Source: Olivibacter jilunii (GTDB taxonomy: Bacteria > Bacteroidota > Bacteroidia > Sphingobacteriales > Sphingobacteriaceae). From it: DNA of 64,000 nt. Both the position numbers and the translations under genes were made by a program. The stretch's first letter is position 1. Every line of letters begins with the position of its first letter. The notes below the pieces were generated by a model, which worked only from the letters and a program-made list of their open reading frames with translations, was not told the DNA's origin and did no database searches. The stretch lies in the NCBI RefSeq assembly GCF_900607235.1, contig NZ_LR027860.1, positions 71,901 through 135,900 on the forward strand, read 5' to 3'. This document shows positions 34,164 to 42,684 of the stretch, in pieces.

Positions 34164-36320
34164 TTATTTAGTTTCAACTCTTATTTCACCCCCCTTAAGA
34201 AACAAATCGTGCGATACAAAATAACCTTTATTTGGTTTATCATTGACTATAATGTTTTTCAGCGCCCGTCCTTCACCGGCTTTTATTATAGTCAATTCTT
34301 TTCCGGCGGCTCGATGCCATTTCACTTTATCGAAAAGTGGCACGGTCACAAGGTAAGTCGGATCCGTTGCAGAATATGTGTATAGACCCAATGCACTCAG
34401 TACATACCATGAGGACATTTCACCTGCATCATCCATTCCACAAAGGGCTAGCCCCTCATCACCAATACCATAGAGATTATTTAAGATATAATCGATAATG
34501 CGTTGCGATTTTTCGGGCTTCTCTATAAAATAATAAGCGAAAGGTGCTTCATGGTCAGGCTGGTTTCCATGGCAATACTGTCCGATCATTGTTTCAACGT
34601 TTCTTGCTATATAAGTTGGATTCCATGGGATGGTAAATAACGAATCTAGTTTTGACTCGAACGCTTTCTTTCCACCGTATAATTCAATCAGTCCTTCCAT
34701 ATCATGCGGTGCAAAAAAAGACACTTGCCAAGCATTGGCTTCTCTATACATGTATTCATAATAAGGGTATTGCGGATTGAAAGGGGTTATCCAGTCTCCA
34801 TTGTCTAATCTGCCCCGCATAAGCTTTGTCGTTGGATCAAATACGTTTCTGTAGTTCTTTGAACGGGCTATCAAACGCTTATAATTGACTTCATCGCCCA
34901 GTTTTTTTGCCATTTGCGCAAGCGAATAATCATCATAAGCGTACTCGAGTGTTTTTGAAACACCCGCTTTCCCTTTTGTTTCAACATGCGGGTTTGCGAT
35001 GTCAGGATCCGATATATAACCTTTCTGTATATACTCATCTACATAAGGGCGGGCACCATTTGACGCATTTGCATTCCGTAATAATAGTTTGTAAGTTCCT
35101 TGAACATCAAAATCATTGATGCCACGTAAATAAGCGCCAACTATAGAAGAAGCTCCATGATCACCATGAAAGAAAGTTGGAATAAACCCTGTTTTATCTC
35201 CCACGTCTTTCATTGATTTAATGACATCCAATGCGACCTGCGGAGCAAGTAACCCGAGGAGTACGTCCTTATTCCGGTAAGTGTCCCAAAGGGAAGGTTC
35301 AGTATAATAGTTGAAATCTGCTTTATCCACGTTTCCTTTTGCGTCGGTAAATTCTCCATTCACGTCGCTACGTAAAGCAGGCCATAACAAAGACCGGTAT
35401 AGGGATGAGTAAAACATTTCTTTTTGTTTTTTTGTTCCCCCTGTTACTTCTATAGAAGATAATATTTCGTTCCATTGACGGCTAGCCTCCTCTTGAATTT
35501 CAACAAAGCTTTTATTACCTATTTCCTGTAAAAGGTTTTGTTTAGCGTTTTCCATGCTAACAAATGACAAACCTATTTTAAGTTCAACAGGTGCTTTACT
35601 TTCATTTGTTAAATGAACAAGAGCGAAGCCCTTTGACTTTTCTGTTTGATTCTTCTGGAGCTTTTTTATATCCGTATTCAAAACGGCATAAAAATATATG
35701 CGCTCACCTGTTTGTTGATATCCTTGTAGCGTTCTACTATCTATTTGATCAATTTGCCACGCCGACACTCGGTTATTTGCCTTGGCAAGATCGAAGAGTA
35801 TCTGTCGGTTCATGGTATTTTTATAATCATATGAATGGTACCCACAGCGAAGCGTTGTGGTCAATTTAACATCAACCTGATAATCATCTAAAAATACTTG
35901 ATAAAATCCAGGTGCGGCTTGCTCGCGTTTATGTGTGAACTTCGAACCGAAAGAATCATCGGGATTAGATATGGGAAGTATGGGAATATTACAAAGATTC
36001 CAATGCCCTTTATTTGTATGAGTAAAACCATAAATTACTGTATCTTCATATTCGTAGCCGGCGCCTGAACCATATTCCGTAATCGGACTCAATTGAACCA
36101 TAGCATTAGGCAAAGAAGCTCCCGGAAATGTAAGACCTGCCCATGACCTCCAACCTGTAGGAAGCTCATAACCAAGAATTTTTGAATCCGTAAGTGGCGC
36201 AGTACCGATGAAAGGATTTACATACTGTATATAATTCTGTTTGGTTTGCCCCCTACCGAAAAGAGCGATAAACGATAGAATCATTGTAAAGATTAAGGTT
36301 TTTTTTGCTTGGCTATTCAT
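34164..36320 (-). CDS. Glycoside hydrolase family 92 alpha-mannosidase
   Basis: A 718-aa exported enzyme. The signal peptide is KKTLIFTMILSFIALFGRGQ. The N-terminal beta-sandwich has the GH92 signature YVNPFIGTAPLTDSK and GASLPNAMVQLSP. The (alpha/alpha)6 barrel contains FYSSLYRSLLWPALRSD and SLWDTYRNKDVLLGL. The C-terminal HGNQPDHEAPFAYY and GLCGMDDAGEMSSWYVLSA-type region (seen as LALCGMDDAGEMSSW) carries the calcium-binding and catalytic acids. GH92 enzymes are calcium-dependent exo-acting mannosidases on N-glycans or yeast mannan. No SusC/D pair is adjacent. Confidence 0.93.
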   Translation of the reverse strand: MNSQAKKTLIFTMILSFIALFGRGQTKQNYIQYVNPFIGTAPLTDSKILGYELPTGWRSWAGLTFPGASLPNAMVQLSPITEYGSGAGYEYEDTVIYGFTHTNKGHWNLCNIPILPISNPDDSFGSKFTHKREQAAPGFYQVFLDDYQVDVKLTTTLRCGYHSYDYKNTMNRQILFDLAKANNRVSAWQIDQIDSRTLQGYQQTGERIYFYAVLNTDIKKLQKNQTEKSKGFALVHLTNESKAPVELKIGLSFVSMENAKQNLLQEIGNKSFVEIQEEASRQWNEILSSIEVTGGTKKQKEMFYSSLYRSLLWPALRSDVNGEFTDAKGNVDKADFNYYTEPSLWDTYRNKDVLLGLLAPQVALDVIKSMKDVGDKTGFIPTFFHGDHGASSIVGAYLRGINDFDVQGTYKLLLRNANASNGARPYVDEYIQKGYISDPDIANPHVETKGKAGVSKTLEYAYDDYSLAQMAKKLGDEVNYKRLIARSKNYRNVFDPTTKLMRGRLDNGDWITPFNPQYPYYEYMYREANAWQVSFFAPHDMEGLIELYGGKKAFESKLDSLFTIPWNPTYIARNVETMIGQYCHGNQPDHEAPFAYYFIEKPEKSQRIIDYILNNLYGIGDEGLALCGMDDAGEMSSWYVLSALGLYTYSATDPTYLVTVPLFDKVKWHRAAGKELTIIKAGEGRALKNIIVNDKPNKGYFVSHDLFLKGGEIRVETK

Positions 36321-36419
36321 CTTATATTTATGCTTGGCTTTTCAAATATATACATTCAGGTTCTTATACTTACAATGCACCAGAAATGTTACAAAATCGA
36401 TTTAGCAAACTCAGGAGAT

Positions 36420-36427
36420 TACATTTG
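36420..36427 (+). promoter_or_regulatory. Consensus -7 element before repeat element copy 2
   Basis: TACATTTG matches the Bacteroidota -7 consensus TAnnTTTG exactly and lies 30 bases upstream of the hairpin element at 36457-36527. It suggests the element is transcribed. No clear TTG -33 box was found at the ideal distance. Confidence 0.35.
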
Positions 36428-36456
36428 AAAAGGACGTTTATGAAGACTTGTCAAAA

Positions 36457-36527
36457 GAAAAGCCTTCAATCGGGGAGATTGAAGGCTTTATTAACCAATT
36501 ATAAACCTAAATTATGATATCACAAAA
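36457..36527 (+). repeat. Dispersed hairpin element, copy 2
   Basis: GCCTTCAA (36462-36469) / TTGAAGGC (36479-36486) around a GGGGA core, followed by TTATTAACCAATTATAAACC and TAAATTATGAT. It is nearly identical to 8229-8299. In this copy the stem can extend to 10 bp (GCCTTCAATC / GATTGAAGGC). It lies 266 bases upstream of the HTH gene at 36793. The trailing ATG opens only a 15-codon frame (MISQNYAIVGFFAKP). Confidence 0.65.
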
Positions 36528-36702
36528 CTACGCCATCGTTGGCTTTTTTGCAAAACCTTAACAATCTTTAACATTTCAAGATCATGTTCTCCGATTAATC
36601 CAGCTCGTAGGTTCAAATTAGCAGTAGCAACCTATGATCATGCGTAAAATGCCGCGAGGAGGCACAGTTATTTCATATATTATGGTAATATGTGGTAAAA
36701 AA

Positions 36703-36718
36703 ACAGGAAATACCCCGT
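36703..36718. promoter_or_regulatory. Operator-like palindrome, copy 1
   Basis: ACAGG-AAATAC-CCCGT lies 75 bases upstream of the HTH gene at 36793. The same 16-mer, with a perfect ACAGG/CCTGT palindrome, lies at 43877-43892 upstream of the paralogous HTH gene. In both cases TTTTCCTCTAGTT follows 12-13 bases nearer the gene (36732-36744 here). Shared regulation or autoregulation is inferred. Confidence 0.5.
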
Positions 36719-36792
36719 TTATTTCTCTCCTTTTTCCTCTAGTTTTTACACTTTTTTACCCAGTTCTTTGTGTTAACAAAATTATCAACCAA

Positions 36793-37197
36793 ATGAGAAA
36801 TAATATTGACAAACACTATGGCGAGATCATCGAACGCACTATCAGACGTAATGGTTACAGCATTAGCGAACTGTCGCGATTGATGAAAGTAAATAGACGA
36901 TCTATTTACAATTGGTTTAATCAAGCTAAGTTTAAATCTGAAATTATTTTTAAGATCGGTTGTGCTTTGAAACACGATTTTTCGAACGAATTTCCCGAGT
37001 TATTCTCACCTGCGGATTTCCAGCAGGCATTTAGCAAAAGCAGATCTTTCAGTGACGATTTTTTAGCGAGTGAATTGGAAAAAATAAATTATTGGAAGGA
37101 TAAATATATATCCTTGTTAGAGGAATATAACGAAATTTTGGCTATAAAAGGCAAGGATGCGCCTACAAGTGCCTACATGAGTCTAAAGCAACTGTAA
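36793..37197 (+). CDS. HTH DNA-binding protein with coiled-coil tail (paralogue A)
   Basis: From 36793 (MRNNIDKHYGEIIERTIRRN) the protein is 134 aa; a longer frame upstream (to 36634) is hydrophobic and not shared with the paralogue. Residues 10-60 form a helix-turn-helix (GYSISELSRLMKVNRRSIYN) followed by KSEIIFKIGCALKHDFSNEF. Residues 100-125 are a short coiled coil (INYWKDKYISLLEEYNEI). It is about 80 percent identical to the protein at 43406-43789. It is likely a DNA-binding regulator that dimerises through the tail. The two genes also share upstream sequence. Confidence 0.8.
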   Translation: MRNNIDKHYGEIIERTIRRNGYSISELSRLMKVNRRSIYNWFNQAKFKSEIIFKIGCALKHDFSNEFPELFSPADFQQAFSKSRSFSDDFLASELEKINYWKDKYISLLEEYNEILAIKGKDAPTSAYMSLKQL

Positions 37198-37250
37198 GGA
37201 ACAAACCAAGATTCTCACCCTTTATCATTCATGTGCACATCATAATACAG

Positions 37251-37282
37251 AAAAGGCTATTGCAAAATTACAGTGGCCTTTT
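37251..37282. terminator. Bidirectional terminator between HTH and PepSY genes
   Basis: AAAAGGC (37251-37257) pairs with GCCTTTT (37276-37282) around an 18-base loop. It lies between the stop of the HTH gene (37197) and the stop of the convergent PepSY gene (37284). Confidence 0.5.
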
Positions 37283-37283
37283 A

Positions 37284-38933
37284 TCAATATGTTAAATCTC
37301 CGGTATAAGCCTGTTGATCATCAGGGACAGGAACTTGATTGATTCTCTCAACCGGCGCTTTTAAGGCCTGATATTTTTTGATTCTTGCAAAAGCTATAAG
37401 CGCCACCAATCCTAATGATATCCAAAGTAGATCAATTAGCAGAATATCCGTTGCATGTCGAGCCCAGGTATTCCATAGCCAATTACCGGAAAAAACGCCG
37501 TTAACAACAGGAACCAGCAAAGCTAATATACCGCCTAAAAGTAAAGTCTCTGCATTAGTACGCCTGAGATTTCTCCTAAGAATATAATATAGGCTAATTA
37601 CCAGCCAACTGCAAAAGTAAATTTGGTAGATTAAGGTTTGATTTACGTTACCAATGAACTTGATTAGGATAAATGAAAAAGCGGTTACAGGGAACATCGT
37701 TAGACAGATGGCTAAAAAAACGTTAGACAACCAAAAATTAAATTTTCTCTTATAAGAAGCGACACTGCTTTTGTCGCGCGCAACCAGCCAGATCAAGATA
37801 CCGGATATAATAACCACACAACCCGCTATTCCCAAAATAAAATTAACAAGTTTTACAAAATACCCCCCATAGTCACCAAAGTGCAATCGATATATAAAGC
37901 TTTTAACCGATGCAATGTAGGTTGGCGTATCGTAGGGTGAACGATGGGTCAAGACCTTTCCCGTCTTCAATTCATAAGTAATTTGTCCGGTTCCTGCAAA
38001 GCTTTGTTTACGATCTGCCTCTGACTCGATCGACAGTAACATACTTTCATCGCCATAGTTCTTAATAGCTACACGATTGAAGAAAGCACCTGGCCATCTT
38101 TTCTGTGTTTGATCCATATATTCTTGAATATTGGGCGTTGACGTTAACGGCTTGCCGATGAAAGTAGCTTCAGCAGCTGTCGCATATTCCAAATCTTGAA
38201 ATACTTTTTCCATATCGCCTTTATAGAGTAGTTGGCTAAAGGGTGCCAAAAAAACGGTATTAATGATTAAGATAATACCGGTAAGGGCAAAAACGAATTG
38301 AAATGGAAAACCGATTACGCCCAAAACTGTGTGTAGATCTGTCCACAGGGTCTTCCATTTAGACCAGGGTCTGAATAGATAAAAATTGGAAACCAACTTG
38401 TCCCAGTGTAGCAATAAGCCCGTAATTAACGCAAACAGGAAGAGAAAGGCCACCAGACCTGCAATCAGATAGCCAATGGGGTATCCTATTCGTAGGGGGA
38501 TCGCCTGATTGAGTTGGGCCAAAAAATGCAAACGATAGAGAAACTCGCCCATATCATACGATTCTTCATAACTTTTTTCCTTACGCTCAGCAAAATCATA
38601 CCCTATATAAGCCCGCTCTTTTGCTTTAGGATTATGGAGCGTGTCCTTAGAAGGCGCTATATTTATATAGCAATGACTCGTGTTGGGGTAAAGGTAAAAG
38701 TTAATATCTCTACCTGCAAGATTGTATTTTGAATCAAGGGAATCCAAGAGTAGTTGATAGGGTAATCCGTGAGATAGTTTTTCATTTACTGATTTGCCGC
38801 TTTGCCAAGCGCTGATCTCGTCTTTAAAAAAAGAAAATGAACCGGCGAAAAAAATAACATATAATAGCGATGCTATGATAATGCCGCTTATCGTGTGGGT
38901 ATGGAAATAAATATTGTAGTTTCGGTTATTCAT
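37284..38933 (-). CDS. PepSY-associated transmembrane (PiuB-like) protein
   Basis: A 549-aa inner-membrane protein of the PepSY_TM family. It has a first span with an N-terminal His cluster (YFHTHTISGIIIASLLYVIF), a periplasmic region, and a second span (LIAGLVAFLFLFALITGLLL). A PepSY-like region follows, and then four further spans. The conserved LHTVLGVIGFPFQFVFALTG motif (His) is typical. Family members act in siderophore-iron reduction or uptake. It is the last gene of a three-gene operon with two small membrane proteins (6- and 2-base gaps), an arrangement known near ferric-siderophore receptors. No receptor is present within the window near it. Confidence 0.85.
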   Translation of the reverse strand: MNNRNYNIYFHTHTISGIIIASLLYVIFFAGSFSFFKDEISAWQSGKSVNEKLSHGLPYQLLLDSLDSKYNLAGRDINFYLYPNTSHCYINIAPSKDTLHNPKAKERAYIGYDFAERKEKSYEESYDMGEFLYRLHFLAQLNQAIPLRIGYPIGYLIAGLVAFLFLFALITGLLLHWDKLVSNFYLFRPWSKWKTLWTDLHTVLGVIGFPFQFVFALTGIILIINTVFLAPFSQLLYKGDMEKVFQDLEYATAAEATFIGKPLTSTPNIQEYMDQTQKRWPGAFFNRVAIKNYGDESMLLSIESEADRKQSFAGTGQITYELKTGKVLTHRSPYDTPTYIASVKSFIYRLHFGDYGGYFVKLVNFILGIAGCVVIISGILIWLVARDKSSVASYKRKFNFWLSNVFLAICLTMFPVTAFSFILIKFIGNVNQTLIYQIYFCSWLVISLYYILRRNLRRTNAETLLLGGILALLVPVVNGVFSGNWLWNTWARHATDILLIDLLWISLGLVALIAFARIKKYQALKAPVERINQVPVPDDQQAYTGDLTY

Positions 38934-38939
38934 AACGTG

Positions 38940-39218
38940 CTATTTTAGTAGGTAGGGTAATAAAAAGACGATGGTTAACGCTAAATAGATGATCCACGGC
39001 TTCCACCACGACCTCGAGAGGAAAGCGAAAAGCAATAGTAAGGCCCAAAGCACATAGCCTACTACGGCGCCAGTTACAATAACATTCTTTTTTTCGAGAA
39101 AACAAGCGAGCATTAAGAAGAACGAGATCATAACACCGTATCCACCGAAAAAACCCGCACTGATTTTCATCCATCTTTGCCACGGTGAAGAAGTTAAATA
39201 TTTTTTATTAGCTGGCAT
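38940..39218 (-). CDS. Small membrane protein of the PepSY operon
   Basis: A 92-aa protein with three hydrophobic spans (GVMISFFLMLACFLE, VIVTGAVVGYVLWALLLLFAF, WIIYLALTIVFLLPYLL). The N-terminal SPWQRWMKISAGFFGGYGVM is typical of small DUF3649-like proteins found beside PepSY iron-uptake genes. It is 6 bases upstream of the PepSY gene on the same strand. The function is unknown but probably auxiliary to the PepSY protein. Confidence 0.65.
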   Translation of the reverse strand: MPANKKYLTSSPWQRWMKISAGFFGGYGVMISFFLMLACFLEKKNVIVTGAVVGYVLWALLLLFAFLSRSWWKPWIIYLALTIVFLLPYLLK

Positions 39219-39220
39219 GA

Positions 39221-39553
39221 CTAAAAGATAAAGGTTTCAAGAACAATGGAAAAAAAATAAATGGCAAGTAAATGGTGCCATCGAATATAACGTAACGGTG
39301 ACAACACCACAACAAAACTGGCGCACACCATCAATAGCAGCATTGCACAGAAAATACCAGCCCCTATTCCTAATCGGTTAATCAACAAAACCGATGTCAC
39401 CAGGATCAAAATTAAGCTAAGCATTCGTGTTAAAATAATTCGTTCTCTGAAGTATATTGCCCGGGCCGGTTTATTCTTACTCGGAACCCGTTGAGAAAGA
39501 TTATATAAAAGGTAGAAGGCAATAAGAAGTAAAATAAAAACTGTACTGTACAT
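39221..39553 (-). CDS. Small membrane protein of the PepSY operon (DUF3325-like)
   Basis: A 110-aa protein with about four hydrophobic helices (MYSTVFILLLIAFYLLYNL, LSLILILVTSVLLIN, GIFCAMLLLMVCASFVVVL, HHLLAIYFFSIVLETFIF). It is first in the three-gene operon and shares the arrangement of DUF3325-type proteins that accompany PepSY_TM genes in siderophore loci. The exact family could not be confirmed by eye. There are 2 bases between it and the next gene. Confidence 0.6.
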   Translation of the reverse strand: MYSTVFILLLIAFYLLYNLSQRVPSKNKPARAIYFRERIILTRMLSLILILVTSVLLINRLGIGAGIFCAMLLLMVCASFVVVLSPLRYIRWHHLLAIYFFSIVLETFIF

Positions 39554-39660
39554 AATCGCCTGATTTTTTACTATTATTAATTAGATTGATTACAAACAAT
39601 ACAAAGGTAAACAAAAAAGTGTCTTTAGCAAGCTTTAAATAAGTATTTTCCTTCCAAGCA

Positions 39661-39696
39661 AAAAAAGCAACCTGTAACTTGACTAACAGATTGCTT
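39661..39696 (-). terminator. Terminator of the coiled-coil protein gene
   Basis: On the minus strand AAGCAATCTGT pairs with ACAGGTTGCTT, followed by a run of T. It lies 62 bases after the stop of the gene at 39758. One bulged base on each side interrupts the stem. Confidence 0.6.
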
Positions 39697-39757
39697 CATA
39701 TTACTTTAGGGCAACTTTCTTTGCCAACATTATTCAACGACTCCTCCGACAGGGAAA

Positions 39758-40357
39758 TTACTTGTCAGCCGCTATACTTATTTTGTAGGGATTTTGCTGA
39801 AGATCGGCTATACGTTGAATTGATTGCGAAAAGTAGCGATCCAACTCTTGTAATTTTGATAACGCTTCTTGATTCGCTATGTCGGCATTCTTCTTCCGCA
39901 GCCTCGCTACTTTTCTTTGTTCCAATGTGAGCGCTTCCTTTAATGAACGTTGCATGCGAGCGATCTCTTTTGCTTCATAAGCTTCTCGTTTAGCAAGTTC
40001 CTTTTGAAATTTTTTTTCAATTTCTTCAATCGCCTTTTTACTTTCTTCTACTGCGATTCCCTTTCCGATATTTTGCTCATGCACATTGATAAAATAGGCT
40101 TTATCACTTTGGAGTTCCATTCGGTTTCCTTTACTGCCTTGAATACGGGCAACCATGAGGTCGTACTGGTTCCAAAGAATATCAATGTTTCGCTGATGAA
40201 ATTCAATTTGACTTTTTAGATCGTCTATCATTTTGGCTGGTATCACTAATTCCGGCCCACTTCTGAAATTCTCGTGAGCGCCACTTGTCGTTTGATTAGC
40301 AAGTGCGTTACCAGCGCTTGCAATTGCTATTAGACTACTTAATACTAACGTTTTCAT
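39758..40357 (-). CDS. Exported coiled-coil protein of unknown function
   Basis: Starting at 40357 (MKTLVLSSLIAIASAGNALA) the protein is 199 aa with a clear signal peptide ending near ALANQ. A longer frame (to 40438) is less likely. The mature part is almost entirely helical and highly charged: SKKAIEEIEKKFQKELAKRE, then EIARMQRSLKEALTLEQRKV. It should form long coiled coils in the periplasm. No family was recognised. It stands alone, with a terminator after it. Confidence 0.65.
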   Translation of the reverse strand: MKTLVLSSLIAIASAGNALANQTTSGAHENFRSGPELVIPAKMIDDLKSQIEFHQRNIDILWNQYDLMVARIQGSKGNRMELQSDKAYFINVHEQNIGKGIAVEESKKAIEEIEKKFQKELAKREAYEAKEIARMQRSLKEALTLEQRKVARLRKKNADIANQEALSKLQELDRYFSQSIQRIADLQQNPYKISIAADK

Positions 40358-40584
40358 ACTTTCTTTATTTATTGTTAATCTTATTTTCCACATTGGAACG
40401 ATCGAGATCATCAACCATGTTTTAGCCCCAATGACCATTTATGCCAATAATTCACATTATCGTTCCAAAACAATAAACAACTGATTATCAATTAAATAAA
40501 TTATAAAATATTAGGTTACACTGTTCGAAAATGAACGATGGATTGTTCGCTATTGAACAATTTGATTGACAAACAGAAAGATTG

Positions 40585-41838
40585 CTACTTAGTGAGAGGG
40601 TCCACTTTGTGTAACAACTGCTCAATATATTTTTTGAGAATGCTTTGGTCAGCATCTGATTGCGTGTAGACTAACGCGGTTCGATAATAAGCTACTGCTT
40701 TTTGATTATCCAATCCCGTATACAGATTTCCCAGTAATGAATAGTAAAAAGGATTATCTGCAAGGTTTAATTTTTCTGCCTCCTTAATAGCTTCTTCCTT
40801 TCCATTACTTTTAGCCAACGCATAGGTTCGGTTTAAGGCTGCTATGGGTGAATATTCCAAAATGAGTAAATGATTATATAACTGTAAAATATTCTCCCAT
40901 TTTTCTTTTGTATCTTCTTTATGCGTGTGCCAATAGGCAATACCTGCTTCTAAGTGATATTTGGTTAGTTGACTACCTTGGGAGGCTCGGTTCAGATAAT
41001 AAATCCCCTTTTCGATCAGCTCTTTGTTCCAGAGTTGCTCATCTTGATCGTCATACAAAATCATCATTCCGTTTTGACGAATACGAGCGTCAAATCTCGA
41101 TGAGTGGAAACACATAAGTGATAACAAAGCACTTACTGCGGGTTTGTCTGTGTGATGGTTCTCCATCAACAAATAGGTTAAACGCATAGCCTCAGCACAG
41201 AGATCCCGACGCAAGACGGTGTGATGAGAGATAGAATAATAACCCTCTGAAAACAACAGGTATAACGCCGTTAAAACGGTATCCAATCGAGCATTAATTT
41301 CAGTTATTTTAGGTTGCTCAATCTTAATATTTTCATCTTTTAACTTTTCTTTGGCTCGCTGAATTCTTTTATAGATTACCTCTTTGTTTGTTAAAAAAGC
41401 GTTTGCAATTTCTTGTGCACTAAAGCCACATAACAGATTGAGGGCTAAAGAAATTTGCGCCTCGCTTGAAATACAAGGATTGCAGACCGCAAAGATCATT
41501 GCCAGCTGGCTATCACTAATGTTTTTTTCTGATAAATCAATTTCCAGTTCTTCAACTTTATCGGTAATGTGCTTTAAATCAGGTGATAATTTCTGCTCAA
41601 ATAAGTTACTCCGTTTTAGGTGATTTTTTGTTTTATTTTTAGCAACCGTGTATAGCCATGCGGTGGGATTATCAGGAATTCCTTTTATACTCCATGATTC
41701 ACTGGCAGAAAGAAATGTATCGCTTACGATATCTTCCGCTATTTCTATATGTTCTATACCAAACAGATAACAGAGTACCGAAACCAGCTTACGGTACTCT
41801 GTACGAAATAAATGTGGCAAAAGCTCGCTGTTGTGCAT
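40585..41838 (-). CDS. ECF42-type RNA polymerase sigma factor
   Basis: A 417-aa protein, far longer than a normal ECF sigma. Region 2 is at about 10-80 (YRKLVSVLCYLFGIEHIEIAED, then WLYTVAKNKTKNHLKR), and region 4 at about 110-170 (LNLLCGFSAQEIANAFLTNKE). It is followed by the DUF6596 / TPR-like C-terminal extension (ALYLLFSEGYYS, then AALNRTYALAKSNGKEEAIKEA). This architecture defines the ECF42 group, whose members lack anti-sigma factors and sit beside DGPF/YCII proteins, as here (18 bases after the YCII gene). The extension is needed for activity in studied members. Confidence 0.92.
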   Translation of the reverse strand: MHNSELLPHLFRTEYRKLVSVLCYLFGIEHIEIAEDIVSDTFLSASESWSIKGIPDNPTAWLYTVAKNKTKNHLKRSNLFEQKLSPDLKHITDKVEELEIDLSEKNISDSQLAMIFAVCNPCISSEAQISLALNLLCGFSAQEIANAFLTNKEVIYKRIQRAKEKLKDENIKIEQPKITEINARLDTVLTALYLLFSEGYYSISHHTVLRRDLCAEAMRLTYLLMENHHTDKPAVSALLSLMCFHSSRFDARIRQNGMMILYDDQDEQLWNKELIEKGIYYLNRASQGSQLTKYHLEAGIAYWHTHKEDTKEKWENILQLYNHLLILEYSPIAALNRTYALAKSNGKEEAIKEAEKLNLADNPFYYSLLGNLYTGLDNQKAVAYYRTALVYTQSDADQSILKKYIEQLLHKVDPLTK

Positions 41839-41855
41839 TGTCCGGTCAAGCAGCT

Positions 41856-42209
41856 TTATTCATGATAATCGGCCGGCACAGCTAGCCTTATTTCTACATT
41901 TCCCCCCATCTGTAAGATGGGGCAATCTTTTGCGATCTCAGTAGCTTCGTCATAATCATACGCTTTTATAATGATTAAGCCACCAATGGATTCCTTGATT
42001 TCGGCATAAGGTCCGTTAATCACGGTTTTGCTACTCGTAACCACCTTTCCTTTGGCATCCCAACGTTGCAATGGTCTAGCGAGTTTATTTTGTGCGGCGA
42101 TATTCCCCAGCCAATCCTGCCAAGGTTTTATACTAGCCTGCAATTGTTCGGGCGATGGTGCCTCTTCGCCAATAAAGGATCTACGGAATATTAATAAAAA
42201 CTCATTCAT
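41856..42209 (-). CDS. YCII-related (DGPF) protein
   Basis: A 117-aa ferredoxin-like-fold protein: MNEFLLIFRRSFIG at the start, then QDWLGNIAAQNKLARPLQRW, the INGPYAEIKESIGGLIIIKA segment (usually DGPF), and the CPILQMGGNVEIR end. The motif is NGPY in place of DGPF. It is immediately upstream of the ECF42 sigma factor, as is standard for that group. Its role is unknown; family members may be regulators or small enzymes. Confidence 0.88.
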   Translation of the reverse strand: MNEFLLIFRRSFIGEEAPSPEQLQASIKPWQDWLGNIAAQNKLARPLQRWDAKGKVVTSSKTVINGPYAEIKESIGGLIIIKAYDYDEATEIAKDCPILQMGGNVEIRLAVPADYHE

Positions 42210-42684
42210 TACTTTCGTTTTTTGATTTACAATAAAAAATTCTTTTTCGACTTCATCGGTTCAAAGATAAAGTTTACGTAACTACTGTTGAAATGGACAT
42301 CAAAGGAGCTAAGCCATGTCTTCATTATTTCTATTTATCTGCTTTAACGAGAAGACATTTGAACTTTAAAAATTGGACAACAGACGAAGTTTTTTATATT
42401 CTCTATATACAGCCGGCTAATTTAGAAAAGATTATTTATTGTTGCATTCATCAATAAACAAGGAGTTCAGCGGTTATCGGGTCGGATAACCGTGTGTTTT
42501 TTGAAATGATGGCATGAGTCGTAAAAGTGCCGAAAAATAGACCCATGGGATAAAAAAAATTGTAGGAAAAAAAATGAACCAAGGTTAAGAAGCTGCTGTT
42601 AAGCATATCTGAAAAGAAAAGGCCCAACGTTTGGAATTTGCCAGGCACTTTATACTAAGTGTACAAATATCGCATAACCCGGCT
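42210..42684. other. Gene-free stretch with a + strand terminator
   Basis: 475 bases without a convincing gene. A 65-codon minus-strand frame at 42451-42648 has no family resemblance or likely start. The promoter of the YCII-ECF42 pair must be near 42210-42300. The notable structure is CGGTTATC (42471-42478) / GATAACCG (42485-42492) followed by TGTGTTTTTT, an intrinsic terminator on the + strand where no + strand gene ends. Confidence 0.5.
42471..42502 (+). terminator. Intrinsic terminator with no assigned gene
   Basis: An 8-bp stem (CGGTTATC / GATAACCG, 6-base loop) followed by TGTGTTTTTT on the + strand. The flanking genes are both on the minus strand, so it may end a short non-coding RNA. 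Confidence 0.55.

Noticed and set aside
24342..36320. A possible polysaccharide utilisation locus (GH5, GH2 and GH92 within 12 kb)
   Set aside because: The genes are on different strands, separated by unrelated genes, and no SusC/SusD pair or PUL regulator is present.
40585..42209. ECF42 sigma factor with YCII partner as a possible novelty
   Set aside because: This pairing is the defining and well-known arrangement of the ECF42 group.
42451..42648. 65-codon minus-strand frame in the gap before the GreA-like gene
   Set aside because: No motif or plausible membrane topology, and its DNA contains the + strand terminator at 42471-42502.
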